Source of the DNA: Microbacterium algeriense
Lineage (GTDB): Bacteria; Actinomycetota; Actinomycetes; Actinomycetales; Microbacteriaceae
NCBI RefSeq assembly: GCF_008868005.1
Contig: NZ_WAAO01000002.1
Span: 1,178,001-1,242,000, forward strand
Length of the DNA: 64,000 bases
Direction of reading: 5' to 3'
Shown here in pieces: positions 18,674 to 29,938 of the stretch. Each line of letters opens with the position of its first letter. Position 1 is the stretch's first letter. The position numbers were made by a program, and so were the translations under genes. A model generated the notes under the pieces. It did not search any database and had not been told where the DNA came from. It worked only from the letters and a program-made list of their open reading frames with translations.

Positions 18674-19762
18674 GTGTCGCCCTCCTCCCCCGTCCCCGAC
18701 GCCGTCGCGGCGCGCCTCACCCGCTTCCTCGGACGGATGCGCGAGGAATCCCACGAGTACGGAACGGATGCCGCCGCCTTCCTCGAGGCCGCGGCCGGCA
18801 CGCTCGACGGAGGCAAGCGGCTCCGGGCCCGGTTCTGCCATGCCGGCTGGCGCGCTGTCGCCCGATACCGGGATCGCACGGCCACCGAGACCGACGCGCT
18901 GTGGGACGTCTGCACCGCGTTGGAGATCTTCCAGTCCGCCGCCCTCGTGCACGACGATCTGATCGACAACTCCGACACGCGTCGCGGTCGCCCCGCCGCG
19001 CACCGGGCGCTGGAGGGATCCCACCGCTCCGCCGGCTGGTCCGGAGACCCCGAGGCCTTCGGACGCGCGGCGGCCGTCCTCCTCGGCGACCTGCTCGTCG
19101 CCTGGAGCGACGACCTGCTGGAGTCCGCGCTCGACGGACACCCGCACGCCCGGGTCGTGCGGTCAGAATACGCGCGGATGCGCCGGGACGTCACGACGGG
19201 CCAGTTCCTCGACATCGCCGAGGAATCCGCGTGGAGCGTCAACGACGGGCAGTCCCACGCCGAGCGGGCGCTGCGCGTCGCCTCCCTCAAATCCGCGCGG
19301 TACAGCATCGAGCAGCCGCTGATCCTGGGCGGCTCGCTGAGCGGCGCGGACGACGATCAGCTGTCGGCGCTGCGGCGCTTCGGGCATCCGATCGGCATGG
19401 CGTTCCAGCTCCGGGATGACGTGCTCGGCGTGTTCGGCGACGCGGCGGTGACCGGCAAGCCCGCGGGTGACGACCTCCGCGAGGGCAAGCGCACGGTCCT
19501 GATCGCCCTCACCAGGCAGAGCCTCGACACCTCGGCGCGCAACCTCCTGGACGAGATGCTCGGAGATCCGGACCTCACGCCGCAGCAGGTGTCGTTCCTG
19601 CAGGCCACCATCACCGACTCCGGCGCCCTCGATCGCGTGGAGTCCCTGATCGCCGAGTACGCACGGGAGGCCGACCGCGCCCTGACGGGCGCCCGTCTCG
19701 ACAACGCCGCGGTCGGAGAGCTGCGCGAGCTCGCGCGCGCAGCGACGGTGCGCTCCGCCTGA
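18674..19762 (+). CDS. Trans-polyprenyl diphosphate synthase family protein
   Basis: A cytoplasmic prenyltransferase that elongates allylic diphosphates with isopentenyl diphosphate, probably giving GGPP or a longer chain for quinones, carotenoids or polar lipids. It is 362 residues from the GTG start. The GGKRLR motif is at residues 46-51, the first aspartate-rich motif DDLID at 94-98 and the second, RDDVLGVFGD, near 246-255. The product length cannot be read from these motifs alone. An in-frame ATG at 18662 is possible but has no ribosome site; the GTG fits a leaderless transcript. The Rv2175c-like and kinase neighbours match the M. tuberculosis idsA2 context. Confidence 0.9.
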   Translation: MSPSSPVPDAVAARLTRFLGRMREESHEYGTDAAAFLEAAAGTLDGGKRLRARFCHAGWRAVARYRDRTATETDALWDVCTALEIFQSAALVHDDLIDNSDTRRGRPAAHRALEGSHRSAGWSGDPEAFGRAAAVLLGDLLVAWSDDLLESALDGHPHARVVRSEYARMRRDVTTGQFLDIAEESAWSVNDGQSHAERALRVASLKSARYSIEQPLILGGSLSGADDDQLSALRRFGHPIGMAFQLRDDVLGVFGDAAVTGKPAGDDLREGKRTVLIALTRQSLDTSARNLLDEMLGDPDLTPQQVSFLQATITDSGALDRVESLIAEYAREADRALTGARLDNAAVGELRELARAATVRSA

Positions 19763-19772
19763 CGGCCGAGGA

Positions 19773-20138
19773 TCAGGCGAGGGTGCGCGCGATGCGCCTG
19801 ACCTCGCTCTTGTGCCCGGCGAGGAGCGCCTCGATGGGAGAGCGTCCGAGCGTCTCCTCTTCCTCGAGGAGCCAGTCGATCAGCTCGTCGTCGGAGAAGC
19901 CGGCGTCCTGCAGCGCGATCACGGTGCCGCGCAGCGAGCTGAGCGGGTGCCCGTCGACGATGAAGATCGCCGGCACGGCGAAGACGCCGGTGCGACGCGA
20001 TCCGACCAGGTAGTGCTCGTCGATCAGACGGCGGACACGGCCGAGGGGCACATCCAGCGCCTCGACGAGGTCGGGCATCGTGAGCCACTCGATGGCAGCG
20101 GCGGGGGTTCCTGCAACGTTCTCAGACACGTTGCCCAC
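19773..20138 (-). CDS. Rv2175c-like winged helix DNA-binding protein
   Basis: A 121-residue protein whose central part (WLTMPDLVEALDVPLGRVRRLIDEHYLVG) is a helix-turn-helix of the Rv2175c type. The rest matches the family C-terminal domain (FSDDELIDWLLEEEETLGRSPIEAL). In M. tuberculosis Rv2175c is phosphorylated by the neighbouring kinase PknL; a PASTA kinase is encoded 1.4 kb away here. The GTG start at 20138 was chosen for its GGAGG site seven bases upstream. It converges with the polyprenyl synthetase, 10 bases apart. Confidence 0.88.
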   Translation of the reverse strand: MGNVSENVAGTPAAAIEWLTMPDLVEALDVPLGRVRRLIDEHYLVGSRRTGVFAVPAIFIVDGHPLSSLRGTVIALQDAGFSDDELIDWLLEEEETLGRSPIEALLAGHKSEVRRIARTLA

Positions 20139-20177
20139 TATCTCACCTCCGCCGGGACGCCGCATGTCGACGCGTTC

Positions 20178-20220
20178 GTCACATCCGTCACTTCTGTCAC
20201 TTCTGTTGACTTCTGTTTAC
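20178..20220 (+). promoter_or_regulatory. Direct-repeat array (GTCAC/GTTGAC/GTTTAC) upstream of the LysM gene
   Basis: GTCAC occurs at 20178, 20187 and 20196, followed by GTTGAC (20205) and GTTTAC (20215), joined by TTCT-type spacers. A possible -35 hexamer TTGACT (20206-20211) lies inside the array. It sits in the divergent gap between the Rv2175c-like gene and the secreted LysM gene. MtrA, which controls cell-wall hydrolase genes in actinobacteria, recognises direct GTNAC-type repeats, but the 9-base period here is shorter than the commonly described spacing. Regulator identity is therefore uncertain. Confidence 0.5.
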
Positions 20221-20260
20221 ACCCGTGTCAGCGTGAAGGGCTGGAAAAAGGAGGCACGCC

Positions 20261-21469
20261 GTGACCCTGAAGACCGCCGCCCGCCGATCGCGTCACCTGC
20301 AGATGGGAGTGCCCGCCGCTGTGCTCGGCGCCCTCGCCGCGTCGTTCACCGCCGCACCGGCGCACGCCGCCTCAGCGCAGGACAGCACCCCGCTCGAGCG
20401 CCTGCGCGTCGCCCCGACCCGCGTGCTCCCGGCTCAGGCCGCACCGTCGAACTACGTCGTGGCTCCGGGAGACACGATCTCGTCGATCGCCGGCCGCTTC
20501 GGTCTGCGCACGACGGACGTGCTGGCCTGGAACGACTTGTCCTGGCGCTCCGTGATCTACCCGGGCCAGACGCTGAAGCTCCAGTCATCACCCGCACCCG
20601 CACCCGCGACCCCGACAGCGGCTCCCGCTCCGGCCGCCGAGGCGAAGACGCACCAGGTCGTCGCCGGGGACACGGTCTACGCGATCGCCCGGAAGTACGG
20701 CACGACGGTGGATGCGGTGCTGGCGGCGAACGGTCTCGATCGCGCATCCGTGATCTACCCCGGCCAGACTCTCCGGGTCTCGGGCGCCGCGGCACCGGCC
20801 GCCGCACCGGCTGCCGCCGCACCCGCTCCGGCGCCCGCCCCGGCGGCAGCGGCCGCGGACGCGTCGCATGTCGTCGTCGCGGGGGACACGGTGTTCGCCA
20901 TCGCGAAGAAGTACGGCACCACGACACAGACGCTGTTCGCGCTGAACGGCCTGGGCCCGAGTTCGATCATCTACCCCGGCCAGAAGCTGACCGTGCGCGG
21001 GGCCGCGCCCGCGGCGGCACCGGCGCCGACGGCTGCGTCGGGCGGCGGACAACGGACCGCGGCTCTCACACCGGAACAGGCCGCCAACGCCGCGCTCATC
21101 ATCCGCATCGGCCGGGAGCTCGGCGTCTCGGACCGCGGGATCGCGATCGCCCTCGCGACCGGGATGGTCGAGTCCGATCTGCGCAACCTCGACTGGGGCG
21201 ACCGTGACTCGCTCGGCATCTTCCAGCAGCGGCCGAGCACGGGGTGGGGAGCGCCGGCCCAGATCATGGACGCCGACCGCAGCACGCGGGTGTTCTACGG
21301 CGGCGCGAAGGATCCGAACGGCACCGTGACGCGCGGCCTCCTCGACATCCCCGGGTGGGAGAAGATGGCCTTCACGGACGCGGCCCAAGCGGTGCAGATC
21401 TCCGCATATCCCCACAAATACGGGCAATGGGAGACCCAGGCCTTCGCCTGGCTCGCCCTCTACGGTTGA
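20261..21469 (+). CDS. Secreted triple-LysM protein with lysozyme-like C-terminal domain
   Basis: A 402-residue exported peptidoglycan-binding protein. A signal peptide ends around AHA (residue 36). Three LysM domains span about residues 65-107, 131-173 and 203-246, each with the (V)xAGDT start and IYPGQ(T/K)L end, joined by Ala/Pro linkers. The C-terminal domain (about 270-402) has a lysozyme-like fold signature: VESDLRNLDWGDRDSLGIFQQRP with a candidate catalytic glutamate at residue 304. It probably cleaves or remodels peptidoglycan outside the cell. The GTG start has an AAGGAGG site. The upstream repeat array suggests dedicated regulation. Confidence 0.88.
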   Translation: MTLKTAARRSRHLQMGVPAAVLGALAASFTAAPAHAASAQDSTPLERLRVAPTRVLPAQAAPSNYVVAPGDTISSIAGRFGLRTTDVLAWNDLSWRSVIYPGQTLKLQSSPAPAPATPTAAPAPAAEAKTHQVVAGDTVYAIARKYGTTVDAVLAANGLDRASVIYPGQTLRVSGAAAPAAAPAAAAPAPAPAPAAAAADASHVVVAGDTVFAIAKKYGTTTQTLFALNGLGPSSIIYPGQKLTVRGAAPAAAPAPTAASGGGQRTAALTPEQAANAALIIRIGRELGVSDRGIAIALATGMVESDLRNLDWGDRDSLGIFQQRPSTGWGAPAQIMDADRSTRVFYGGAKDPNGTVTRGLLDIPGWEKMAFTDAAQAVQISAYPHKYGQWETQAFAWLALYG

Positions 21470-21493
21470 CCTCCGCCGAAAACCCGAAGCCCC

Positions 21494-21514
21494 CAGGGGT
21501 GAGCCGCTCCCCTG
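21494..21514 (+). terminator. Weak hairpin after the LysM gene
   Basis: A six-base-pair GC stem (CAGGGG with CCCCTG) and nine-base loop lie 24 bases after the stop. The following CCTTTC is a poor U-tract. It may attenuate read-through into the kinase gene. Confidence 0.3.
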
Positions 21515-21533
21515 CCTTTCAGGCAGTTCTCCA

Positions 21534-21539
21534 TAGAAT
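21534..21539 (+). promoter_or_regulatory. Candidate -10 element for a leaderless kinase mRNA
   Basis: TAGAAT lies six bases before the GTG at 21546 and no Shine-Dalgarno is present, which fits a leaderless transcript. Inference. Confidence 0.5.
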
Positions 21540-21545
21540 TCTGAC

Positions 21546-23492
<1,947 letters not shown>

Positions 23493-23524
23493 GGTGCGCG
23501 CCGACCGGCCGCATCGACCACGCT

Positions 23525-23570
23525 CACGTGAAAGCGCCCTCCCGACGGATCGGGAGGGCGCTTTCGCGTG
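23525..23570. terminator. Bidirectional terminator between kinase and aroG
   Basis: A perfect 16-bp stem (23530-23545 with 23550-23565) and four-base loop, with outer CACG/CGTG extension. The stem carries AAA/TTT ends, giving short U-tracts in both directions. It lies between two convergent genes. Confidence 0.85.
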
Positions 23571-23582
23571 CAGGGCTCGGCG

Positions 23583-24923
23583 TCAGCGCTTCTCGAGCTC
23601 CTCGGCCACGAGGAAGGCCAGCTCGAGCGACTGCATGTGGTTCAGGCGCGGGTCGCACAGGCTCTCGTAGCGGGTCGCGAGCGCCGCTTCGTCGATCTGC
23701 TCGGATCCCCCGAGGCACTCGGTGACGTCGTCTCCGGTGAGCTCGACGTGGATGCCGCCCGGGAACGTCCCGACCGCGCGGTGCGCTTCGAAGAAGCCGC
23801 GCACCTCGTCGACCACGTCGTCGAAGCGACGGGTCTTGTAGCCGGTCGGCGTGGTGATCCCGTTGCCGTGCATCGGGTCGGTGACCCACAGCGGCTGCGC
23901 CCCGGATTCGCGGACGGCCTCCAGCAGCGGCGGCAGCGCGTCGCGGATCTTGCCCGCACCCATGCGGGTGATGAACGTCAGTCGACCGGGCTCGCGATCC
24001 GGATCCAGCTTGTCGATCAGGGCGAGCGCGGTCTCCGGCGAGGTCGTCGGGCCGAGCTTGACGCCGATCGGGTTGCGGATCTTGGAGAAGTAGTCGACGT
24101 GGGCGCCGTCGAGCTCACGCGTGCGCTCCCCGATCCACAGGAAGTGCGCCGAGGTGTTGTACGGGGTGTCCGTCCGCGAGTCGATCCGCGTCATCGGGCG
24201 CTCGTAGTCCATGAGCAGACCCTCGTGACCGGTGAAGAACTCGACGCGCTTGAGCTCGTCGAAGTCGGCGCCGGCGGCCTCCATGAACTTGATCGCACGA
24301 TCGATCTCGGCGGCCATGCGCTCGTAGCGCTGGTTGGCCGGGTTCTGCGCGAAGCCCTTGTTCCACGAGTGCACCTCGCGGAGGTCCGCGAAGCCGCCCT
24401 GGGTGAACGCGCGGATCAGATTCAGCGTCGAGGCGGCGGTGTGGTAGCCCTGGAGCAGGCGACCGGGGTCGGCCGTGCGCGAGCCCTCGGTGAAGTCGTA
24501 GCCGTTGACGATGTCGCCGCGGTATGCCGGGAGGGTGACCTCGCCGCGCGTCTCGGTGTCGCTCGAGCGGGGCTTGGCGAACTGTCCCGCCATGCGACCC
24601 ATCTTGACGATCGGCATGGAGGCGCCGTAGGTCAGGACGACGGCCATCTGCAGCACCGTCTTGATCCGGTTGCGGATCTGCTCCGCCGTCGCGCCGGCGA
24701 ACGTCTCGGCGCAGTCGCCGCCCTGGAGGAGGAAGGCCTGTCCGGATGCCGCACGAGCGAGACGGTCACGCAGGTTGTCGACCTCACCGGCGAAGACCAG
24801 CGGCGGGAGCGTCGCGATCTGCTGGGAGACGTCGGCGACGCGGTCCGCGTCCGGCCACTGCGGCTGCTGCTTGATGGGAAGCGAGCGCCATGCATCAAGG
24901 GCTTCGATGTGGTGCGGGAGCAT
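23583..24923 (-). CDS. aroG: Class II 3-deoxy-7-phosphoheptulonate synthase
   Basis: The first enzyme of the shikimate pathway, condensing phosphoenolpyruvate and erythrose 4-phosphate into DAHP. It is 446 residues of the class II (plant/actinobacterial) type. LLQGGDCAETFAG at residues 65-77 contains the metal-binding cysteine C71; KMGRMAGQFAKPRS, WIGERTR and VTDPMHGN are also present. Start 24923 is set by the family N-terminus (LDAWRSLPIKQQPQWPD). The ATG has no Shine-Dalgarno but a TAGGCT hexamer seven bases upstream. Confidence 0.96.
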   Translation of the reverse strand: MLPHHIEALDAWRSLPIKQQPQWPDADRVADVSQQIATLPPLVFAGEVDNLRDRLARAASGQAFLLQGGDCAETFAGATAEQIRNRIKTVLQMAVVLTYGASMPIVKMGRMAGQFAKPRSSDTETRGEVTLPAYRGDIVNGYDFTEGSRTADPGRLLQGYHTAASTLNLIRAFTQGGFADLREVHSWNKGFAQNPANQRYERMAAEIDRAIKFMEAAGADFDELKRVEFFTGHEGLLMDYERPMTRIDSRTDTPYNTSAHFLWIGERTRELDGAHVDYFSKIRNPIGVKLGPTTSPETALALIDKLDPDREPGRLTFITRMGAGKIRDALPPLLEAVRESGAQPLWVTDPMHGNGITTPTGYKTRRFDDVVDEVRGFFEAHRAVGTFPGGIHVELTGDDVTECLGGSEQIDEAALATRYESLCDPRLNHMQSLELAFLVAEELEKR

Positions 24924-24930
24924 GCGTTCC

Positions 24931-24936
24931 AGCCTA
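24931..24936 (-). promoter_or_regulatory. Candidate -10 element for leaderless aroG
   Basis: TAGGCT on the minus strand, seven bases before the aroG ATG, with no ribosome site. Inference. Confidence 0.45.
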
Positions 24937-24970
24937 GTGGTCGCGCGCGATGCCGAGCTCCGCGCCGAGG

Positions 24971-25660
24971 CTATGTGACGCGGGCGGGAAGACGGTCCTT
25001 CACCGTCGAGGCGTAGACGTCCTCGTACTGCTGCTCGCCCAGTCGCTGCAGGGCCACCATGATCTCGTCGGTGACCGAACGCAGGATGTAGCGGTCGTTC
25101 TCCATGCCCGCGTATCGGGAGAAGTCGAGCGGCTCCCCGATGACGATGCCGACGCGCACGACGCGGGGCAGCCGTCGGCCGATCGGCATCGCGGTGTCGG
25201 TGTCGACCATGATCACCGGGACCACGGGGACCTTGGCCTCCAGCGCCATCCGGGCGATGCCGGTGCGGCCGCGGTAGAGCTTGCCGTCGGGGCTCCGCGT
25301 GCCCTCGGGATAGATCCCGAGCAGGTCGCCGCCGCCGAGCACCTGCAGCCCGGTGTTCAAGGACGCCTCCGACGCCTTGCCACCCGATCGATCGATGGGG
25401 ATCTGGCCGGTGGCCTTCATGAAGAACTTCGTCGCCCACCCCTTGAGGCCGCGACCCGTGAAGTAGTCGCTCTTGGCGAGGAACGACATCGGCCGGTCGA
25501 TCACGAGCGGCAGGAAGATCGAGTCGGCGAAGGAGAGATGGTTGCTGGCGAGGATCGCGGCGCCGTTCGCGGGCACGTTCTTCCGACCCACGATCCAGGG
25601 GCGGAACACCGCCTTGACCACGGGGCCGATCACGACGTACTTCATCAGCCAGTAGAACAT
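24971..25660 (-). CDS. 1-acyl-sn-glycerol-3-phosphate acyltransferase (PlsC family)
   Basis: A 229-residue membrane-associated acyltransferase that makes phosphatidic acid for phospholipid synthesis. The catalytic HX4D motif is NHLSFAD (H41, D46) and the glycerophosphate-binding EGTRSPDG is at residues 119-126. The N-terminus is hydrophobic (MFYWLMKYVVIGPVV). The ATG at 25660 fits the family start; a TAGACT hexamer lies eight bases upstream. It is divergent from the acyl-CoA ligase gene, a sensible lipid-metabolism pairing. Confidence 0.92.
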   Translation of the reverse strand: MFYWLMKYVVIGPVVKAVFRPWIVGRKNVPANGAAILASNHLSFADSIFLPLVIDRPMSFLAKSDYFTGRGLKGWATKFFMKATGQIPIDRSGGKASEASLNTGLQVLGGGDLLGIYPEGTRSPDGKLYRGRTGIARMALEAKVPVVPVIMVDTDTAMPIGRRLPRVVRVGIVIGEPLDFSRYAGMENDRYILRSVTDEIMVALQRLGEQQYEDVYASTVKDRLPARVT

Positions 25661-25811
25661 CGAGGTGAAGTCTAGCGCCGCGTCCGCGATCCGCCGGTGT
25701 CCGGTTCGCCGAGCCCGCCGCCGCGCGACCCAGTTCCACCTCATCCGCGACCGGGTGTCATGCCCTAGACTCGAACGACACCCGTGCCCGACCGGTACCG
25801 AAGGAGCTGCC

Positions 25812-27641
25812 GTGGTCCAGTTTGAAGTCCCCGCGATCGTCCCCGCCGACCCCGATGCGAACGTCGCCGACCTCCTGGTGAAGCGCGTCGAAGCCACTCC
25901 CGATCGCGCCCTGTTCTCGGTGCCGGAAGGCGACGGCTGGCGCGACATCTCCGCCGCCGATTTCCAGACCGCCGTGATCGCGCTGGCGAAGGGCTTCGTC
26001 TCCGCCGGCATCCAGCCCGGCGAGAAGGTCGGCTTCCTCGCGCGCACGACGTACGAGTGGACGCTCGTCGACTTCGCCCTGTTCTACGCCGGCGCGGTGA
26101 TGGTGCCGATCTACGAGACGAGCTCCCCGTCCCAGATCCAGTGGATCCTGGAGGACTCCGGAGCCACCGCCCTGATCGTCGAGTCGCCGGAGCACTTCGC
26201 CCGTGTCGACGAGGTGCGCGGCGACCTCCCCCTCATCCGCGAGGTGTGGCAGCTGCACCTGGGAGCCATCGACACCCTCACCGCGCAGGGCGTCTCCGTG
26301 GCGGACGAGGAGATCGCGCGGCGCCGCTCCCTCGCGGTCGGATCCGACATCGCCACCCTCATCTACACCTCGGGGTCGACCGGCCGGCCGAAGGGCTGCG
26401 TGCTCACGCACAGCAACTTCGTCGAGCTCGCCCGCAACTCCGCCAAGGCGCTCGACGAGGTCGTCCAGACGCCCGGGGCCTCGACGCTGCTCTTCATCAC
26501 GACCGCGCACGTGTTCGCCCGGTTCATCTCGATCCTCGATGTGCACGCCGGTGTGCGGACCGGACACCAGCCGGACACCCGCCAGCTCCTCCCCGCTCTC
26601 GGCTCGTTCAAGCCCACCTTCCTGCTCGCCGTCCCTCGCGTCTTCGAGAAGGTGTACAACTCGGCCGAGCAGAAGGCGGAGGCCGGGGGCAAGGGCAAGA
26701 TCTTCCGCGCCGCGGCCGACGTCGCGATCGAGCACTCGAAGCTGCTCGAAGAAGGCAAGAAGATCCCGTTCGGGATGAAGCTCAAGTTCGCCCTGTTCAA
26801 CAAGCTCGTCTACAGCAAGCTCCGCGAGGCCATGGGCGGCAAAGTCGTGTACGCCGTCTCGGGCTCCGCTCCCCTCGGCTCGCGCCTGGGGCACTTCTTC
26901 CACAGCCTCGGCGTCGTCATCCTCGAGGGCTACGGCCTCACCGAGACGACGGCTCCGGCGACGGTGAACCTCGCCGACAAGTCAAAGATCGGCACGGTCG
27001 GCCCCGCCCTCCCCGGTGTCGGCGTCCGTCTCGCCGACGACGGCGAGGTCGAGGTGCGCGGCATCAACGTGTTCAAGGAGTACTGGAACAACCCGGAGGC
27101 GACGGCCGAGGCGTTCAGCGACGGCGGCTGGTTCCACACGGGCGACATCGGCAGCTTCGACTCCGAGGGGTTCCTCACGATCACGGGGCGCAAGAAGGAG
27201 ATCATCGTCACGGCCGGCGGCAAGAACGTCGCGCCCGCCGCCCTCGAGGACCCGATCCGCGCGAACCCGATCATCGGCCAGGTCGTCGTGGTCGGCGACC
27301 AGCGCCCCTTCATCTCGGCGCTGATCACCCTCGACCCGGAGATGCTCCCCACCTGGCTCGCGAACAACGGCCTGGAGGCGGGTATGTCGCTCGCGGACGC
27401 CGCGAAGAACCCGGCCGTCCGTGCCGAGGTGCAGCGCGCGGTGGATGCCGCGAACGGCCGGGTCTCCCGTGCGGAGTCCATCCGCAAGTTCACGATCCTC
27501 GAGTCGGAGTGGACCGAGGCCTCGGGGCACCTCACCCCCAAGCTCTCGATCAAGCGGAACATCATCATGAACGACTTCGCGGACGAGATCGCCGCGATCT
27601 ACGACGAGCCCGTGGCGACGACGAACGTCCCGATCGGCTGA
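25812..27641 (+). CDS. Long-chain fatty acid--CoA ligase (FadD15-like)
   Basis: A 609-residue ANL-superfamily enzyme that adenylates a fatty acid and transfers it to coenzyme A. The AMP-binding loop YTSGSTGRPKG is near residues 185-195, GYGLTETTA near 373, GWFHTGDIG near 439 and the C-terminal GRKKEIIVTAGGKNVAPAALE hinge follows. The last two motifs match the long-chain (FAA1/FadD15) subgroup. The GTG start at 25812 has an AAGGAG site five bases upstream. The chain length of the substrate is not determinable here. Confidence 0.93.
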   Translation: MVQFEVPAIVPADPDANVADLLVKRVEATPDRALFSVPEGDGWRDISAADFQTAVIALAKGFVSAGIQPGEKVGFLARTTYEWTLVDFALFYAGAVMVPIYETSSPSQIQWILEDSGATALIVESPEHFARVDEVRGDLPLIREVWQLHLGAIDTLTAQGVSVADEEIARRRSLAVGSDIATLIYTSGSTGRPKGCVLTHSNFVELARNSAKALDEVVQTPGASTLLFITTAHVFARFISILDVHAGVRTGHQPDTRQLLPALGSFKPTFLLAVPRVFEKVYNSAEQKAEAGGKGKIFRAAADVAIEHSKLLEEGKKIPFGMKLKFALFNKLVYSKLREAMGGKVVYAVSGSAPLGSRLGHFFHSLGVVILEGYGLTETTAPATVNLADKSKIGTVGPALPGVGVRLADDGEVEVRGINVFKEYWNNPEATAEAFSDGGWFHTGDIGSFDSEGFLTITGRKKEIIVTAGGKNVAPAALEDPIRANPIIGQVVVVGDQRPFISALITLDPEMLPTWLANNGLEAGMSLADAAKNPAVRAEVQRAVDAANGRVSRAESIRKFTILESEWTEASGHLTPKLSIKRNIIMNDFADEIAAIYDEPVATTNVPIG

Positions 27642-27647
27642 CGTCCT

Positions 27648-27693
27648 CGACACGAAGAAGGGCCCCGCCTGCGCGGGGCCCTTCTTCGTGTCG
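27648..27693. terminator. Bidirectional terminator between fadD-like gene and def
   Basis: A perfect 21-bp stem (27648-27668 with 27673-27693) closes a four-base loop. The stem contains AAGAAG/CTTCTT, giving partial U-rich tracts both ways. It lies between convergent genes. Confidence 0.88.
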
Positions 27694-27700
27694 CCGGGGT

Positions 27701-28192
27701 TCAGAACCAGGAGCTCTCGCGGACCTCGCGCATCGCGATCTTGCGCGTCTCGGGGTCGAGCCGTGACAGGAACAGCTTGCCGTCGAGGTGGTCGGTCTCA
27801 TGCTGCAGCGCCTGGGCGAGCAGCCCTTCGCCCTCCAGCACCACGGCCTCGCCGTCGAGGTCGATGCCTTCGACGCGGGCCCAGGGGTGGCGCAGCGCGT
27901 CGTGCCACAGACCGGGCACGGAGAGGCATCCCTCCCCTGTCGGCACCGGCTCGCCGCGCACCTCGGTCAGCACCGGGTTCAGGACGTACCCGATGTCGCC
28001 GTCGATGTTGTAGCTGAAGGCACGAAGCGCGACGCCGATCTGCGGGGCGGCGACACCGGCCCTGCCGGGAAGCTCGACGGTCTCCACGAGGTCGGCGACG
28101 AGGGCCCGCACGCCGTCGTCGATCTCCTCGATCGGCGCGCACACCGTCCGCAGGACGGGGTCGCCGAAGATGCGGATCTCACGGACCGCCAT
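27701..28192 (-). CDS. def: Peptide deformylase
   Basis: A 163-residue metalloenzyme that removes the formyl group from nascent proteins. All three family motifs are present: [16 protein letters not shown] (metal-binding Cys) and QHETDHLDG (metal-binding His residues and catalytic Glu). The ATG overlaps by one base the stop of the MinD-like gene upstream (TGATG), so they are coupled. The gene ends against the bidirectional hairpin. Confidence 0.96.
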   Translation of the reverse strand: MAVREIRIFGDPVLRTVCAPIEEIDDGVRALVADLVETVELPGRAGVAAPQIGVALRAFSYNIDGDIGYVLNPVLTEVRGEPVPTGEGCLSVPGLWHDALRHPWARVEGIDLDGEAVVLEGEGLLAQALQHETDHLDGKLFLSRLDPETRKIAMREVRESSWF

Positions 28193-29871
28193 CAGGCGGC
28201 CCTGGCCCGCAGGCCCTCGACGAGCAGCGCCGCGAGCTCACGCGCGGCGACCCGCGTCTCGGGCAGCAGGTTCGCGAAGACGATCGTGCCGCCTCCCGCG
28301 ATCTGCGGGTCGTACGGGACGCGGACGACGCTGCGTGCGCGGGTCGCGAAGTGCGCCTGGAGCTCGTTCAGGCGCACCAGCGGGGTGCCAGGCGTGGACT
28401 GGTTGAGCACGACGATCGCCTCGCGCGCCTGCTCCGCATAGCCGTTGGTCTCCAGCCACGTGAGCGTCTCGGACGCCAGACGGGCCTCGTCGACGCTGAG
28501 CCCGGAGACGATGACGATCTGGTCCGCGAGGTCCAGCGTCGCCGACATCACGGAGTGGACGATCCCGGTGCCCGTGTCGGTCAGGACCAGCGAGTAGTAG
28601 TGCGCCGCGACATCGGCGACGTCGCGGTAGTCGCTGTCGCTGAACGCCTCGGCGATGCGCGGATCGGCGTCGGAGGCGAGCACGTCCAGCCGCGTCGCGT
28701 CCCTGGCCACGATCGCCGAGATGTCGTGGTAGCCCTTGACGTCGTCGTGGATCCGCACCAGATCCCGCACGGACTTGCTGTGGTGGGGCCGCACGATCCG
28801 CTCGGCCAGAGTGCCCCGGTCGGGATTCGCGTCGACGGCGATCACACGGTCCTCCCTGGCATCGGCCAACGCCATGCCGAGGAGCGCCGTGATGGTCGTC
28901 TTGCCCACGCCGCCCTTGCGCGACAGCACGGGGACGAACCGCGCGCCGCCGGCCAGCGGAGCAGCGATCCGCGCCGACAGCGCCTTGCGCTCACGCGCGC
29001 GCCGTCCGTCGCCGATGTTGATGCGGCGTCCGGAGACCGCGTACAGGAAGTGACTCCACGCACCCTCCGGCTCGGGCTTCGCCACCCGATGCGGGTCGAG
29101 CAGCCGATCCGCGGTGAGGAGGTCGGCCGACTCCCGGGAGGACTCCCCCAGGTCGTCGAGGCGCTTGGAGGTGAGCGTGACGTCCGTGCGCGGCGTGGTC
29201 CTCACGGGCTGCGGCACGACGGAGCGGTCTTCGGGGCTGGACACGGTCGGGGTCTCCTTCTCGGCGGATGCCTGCACGGGCGACGACGTCGCAGGGCGAT
29301 CGGCTCCGTTCTCGCTGCGGGCCTTGGCGAGGAACCGGGCGGCCGCCGCCCGCTCGTCCGCGAGGTCGTCCGCGTCGCGCTCCTCCACGTCCGGGGTCGA
29401 CGCCGCGGTCGACTCCCGCCGCTCGGCGTCGGGGTTCGGGTCCTCGACGACATCGGCGTCGACGACGTCCTCCGTCGTCGTCGAGAGGGCTGAGACGTCG
29501 ATCACGATGGGCTCGGCGACGGAGGGCTGCTCGATCTCACCCGTCACCGCCGACTCCTCCTCCACCTTCGCGGTGCTCGCGGAGGTGGACTCGGCGATCT
29601 CCGGTTTCGCGCGCTCCGCCGGCGGCATCGGGGCCGTCGCGATCTTCGGCTTCCGGTCCGCCTCACGCGGAGGGTCGATCACGAGGTCGCCGATGACCTC
29701 GCCCTCGACGATCCCGTCGTCGGCGAGGTCGTCATCCTCGTCCTTCGGCAGCGTCACGCTCACCTGAGCGGTCCTGCCGAGGATGCCGATGCCTGCCGTG
29801 TCGAGCGACGCGGCTTCGTCCAGCACCCCCAGCGGGTTGTCCTCGGGGTCAGCGGTGTTCTTCGGTGTCAC
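28192..29871 (-). CDS. MinD/ParA-like ATPase with long acidic N-terminus (EspI-like)
   Basis: A 559-residue cytoplasmic protein. The first roughly 300 residues are acidic, low in hydrophobics and probably disordered. The C-terminal part is a deviant Walker-A ATPase: [10 protein letters not shown] near residues 317-326 and [11 protein letters not shown]. The latter phrase is typical of the MinD-like proteins linked to type VII secretion (EspI) and their actinobacterial relatives. No type VII secretion gene is in the window. The GTG at 29871 was chosen for a GGGAG site eight bases upstream; a GTG at 29880 is the alternative. Function unknown; a role in polar positioning or regulation is only a guess. 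Confidence 0.75.
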   Translation of the reverse strand: MTPKNTADPEDNPLGVLDEAASLDTAGIGILGRTAQVSVTLPKDEDDDLADDGIVEGEVIGDLVIDPPREADRKPKIATAPMPPAERAKPEIAESTSASTAKVEEESAVTGEIEQPSVAEPIVIDVSALSTTTEDVVDADVVEDPNPDAERRESTAASTPDVEERDADDLADERAAAARFLAKARSENGADRPATSSPVQASAEKETPTVSSPEDRSVVPQPVRTTPRTDVTLTSKRLDDLGESSRESADLLTADRLLDPHRVAKPEPEGAWSHFLYAVSGRRINIGDGRRARERKALSARIAAPLAGGARFVPVLSRKGGVGKTTITALLGMALADAREDRVIAVDANPDRGTLAERIVRPHHSKSVRDLVRIHDDVKGYHDISAIVARDATRLDVLASDADPRIAEAFSDSDYRDVADVAAHYYSLVLTDTGTGIVHSVMSATLDLADQIVIVSGLSVDEARLASETLTWLETNGYAEQAREAIVVLNQSTPGTPLVRLNELQAHFATRARSVVRVPYDPQIAGGGTIVFANLLPETRVAARELAALLVEGLRARAA

Positions 29872-29938
29872 GATTGTCACTCCCAGCCTGCGCGAGCCTC
29901 GGGTGCGCACCTGGTGCGCGGCCCTCGCCCGCACAAGA

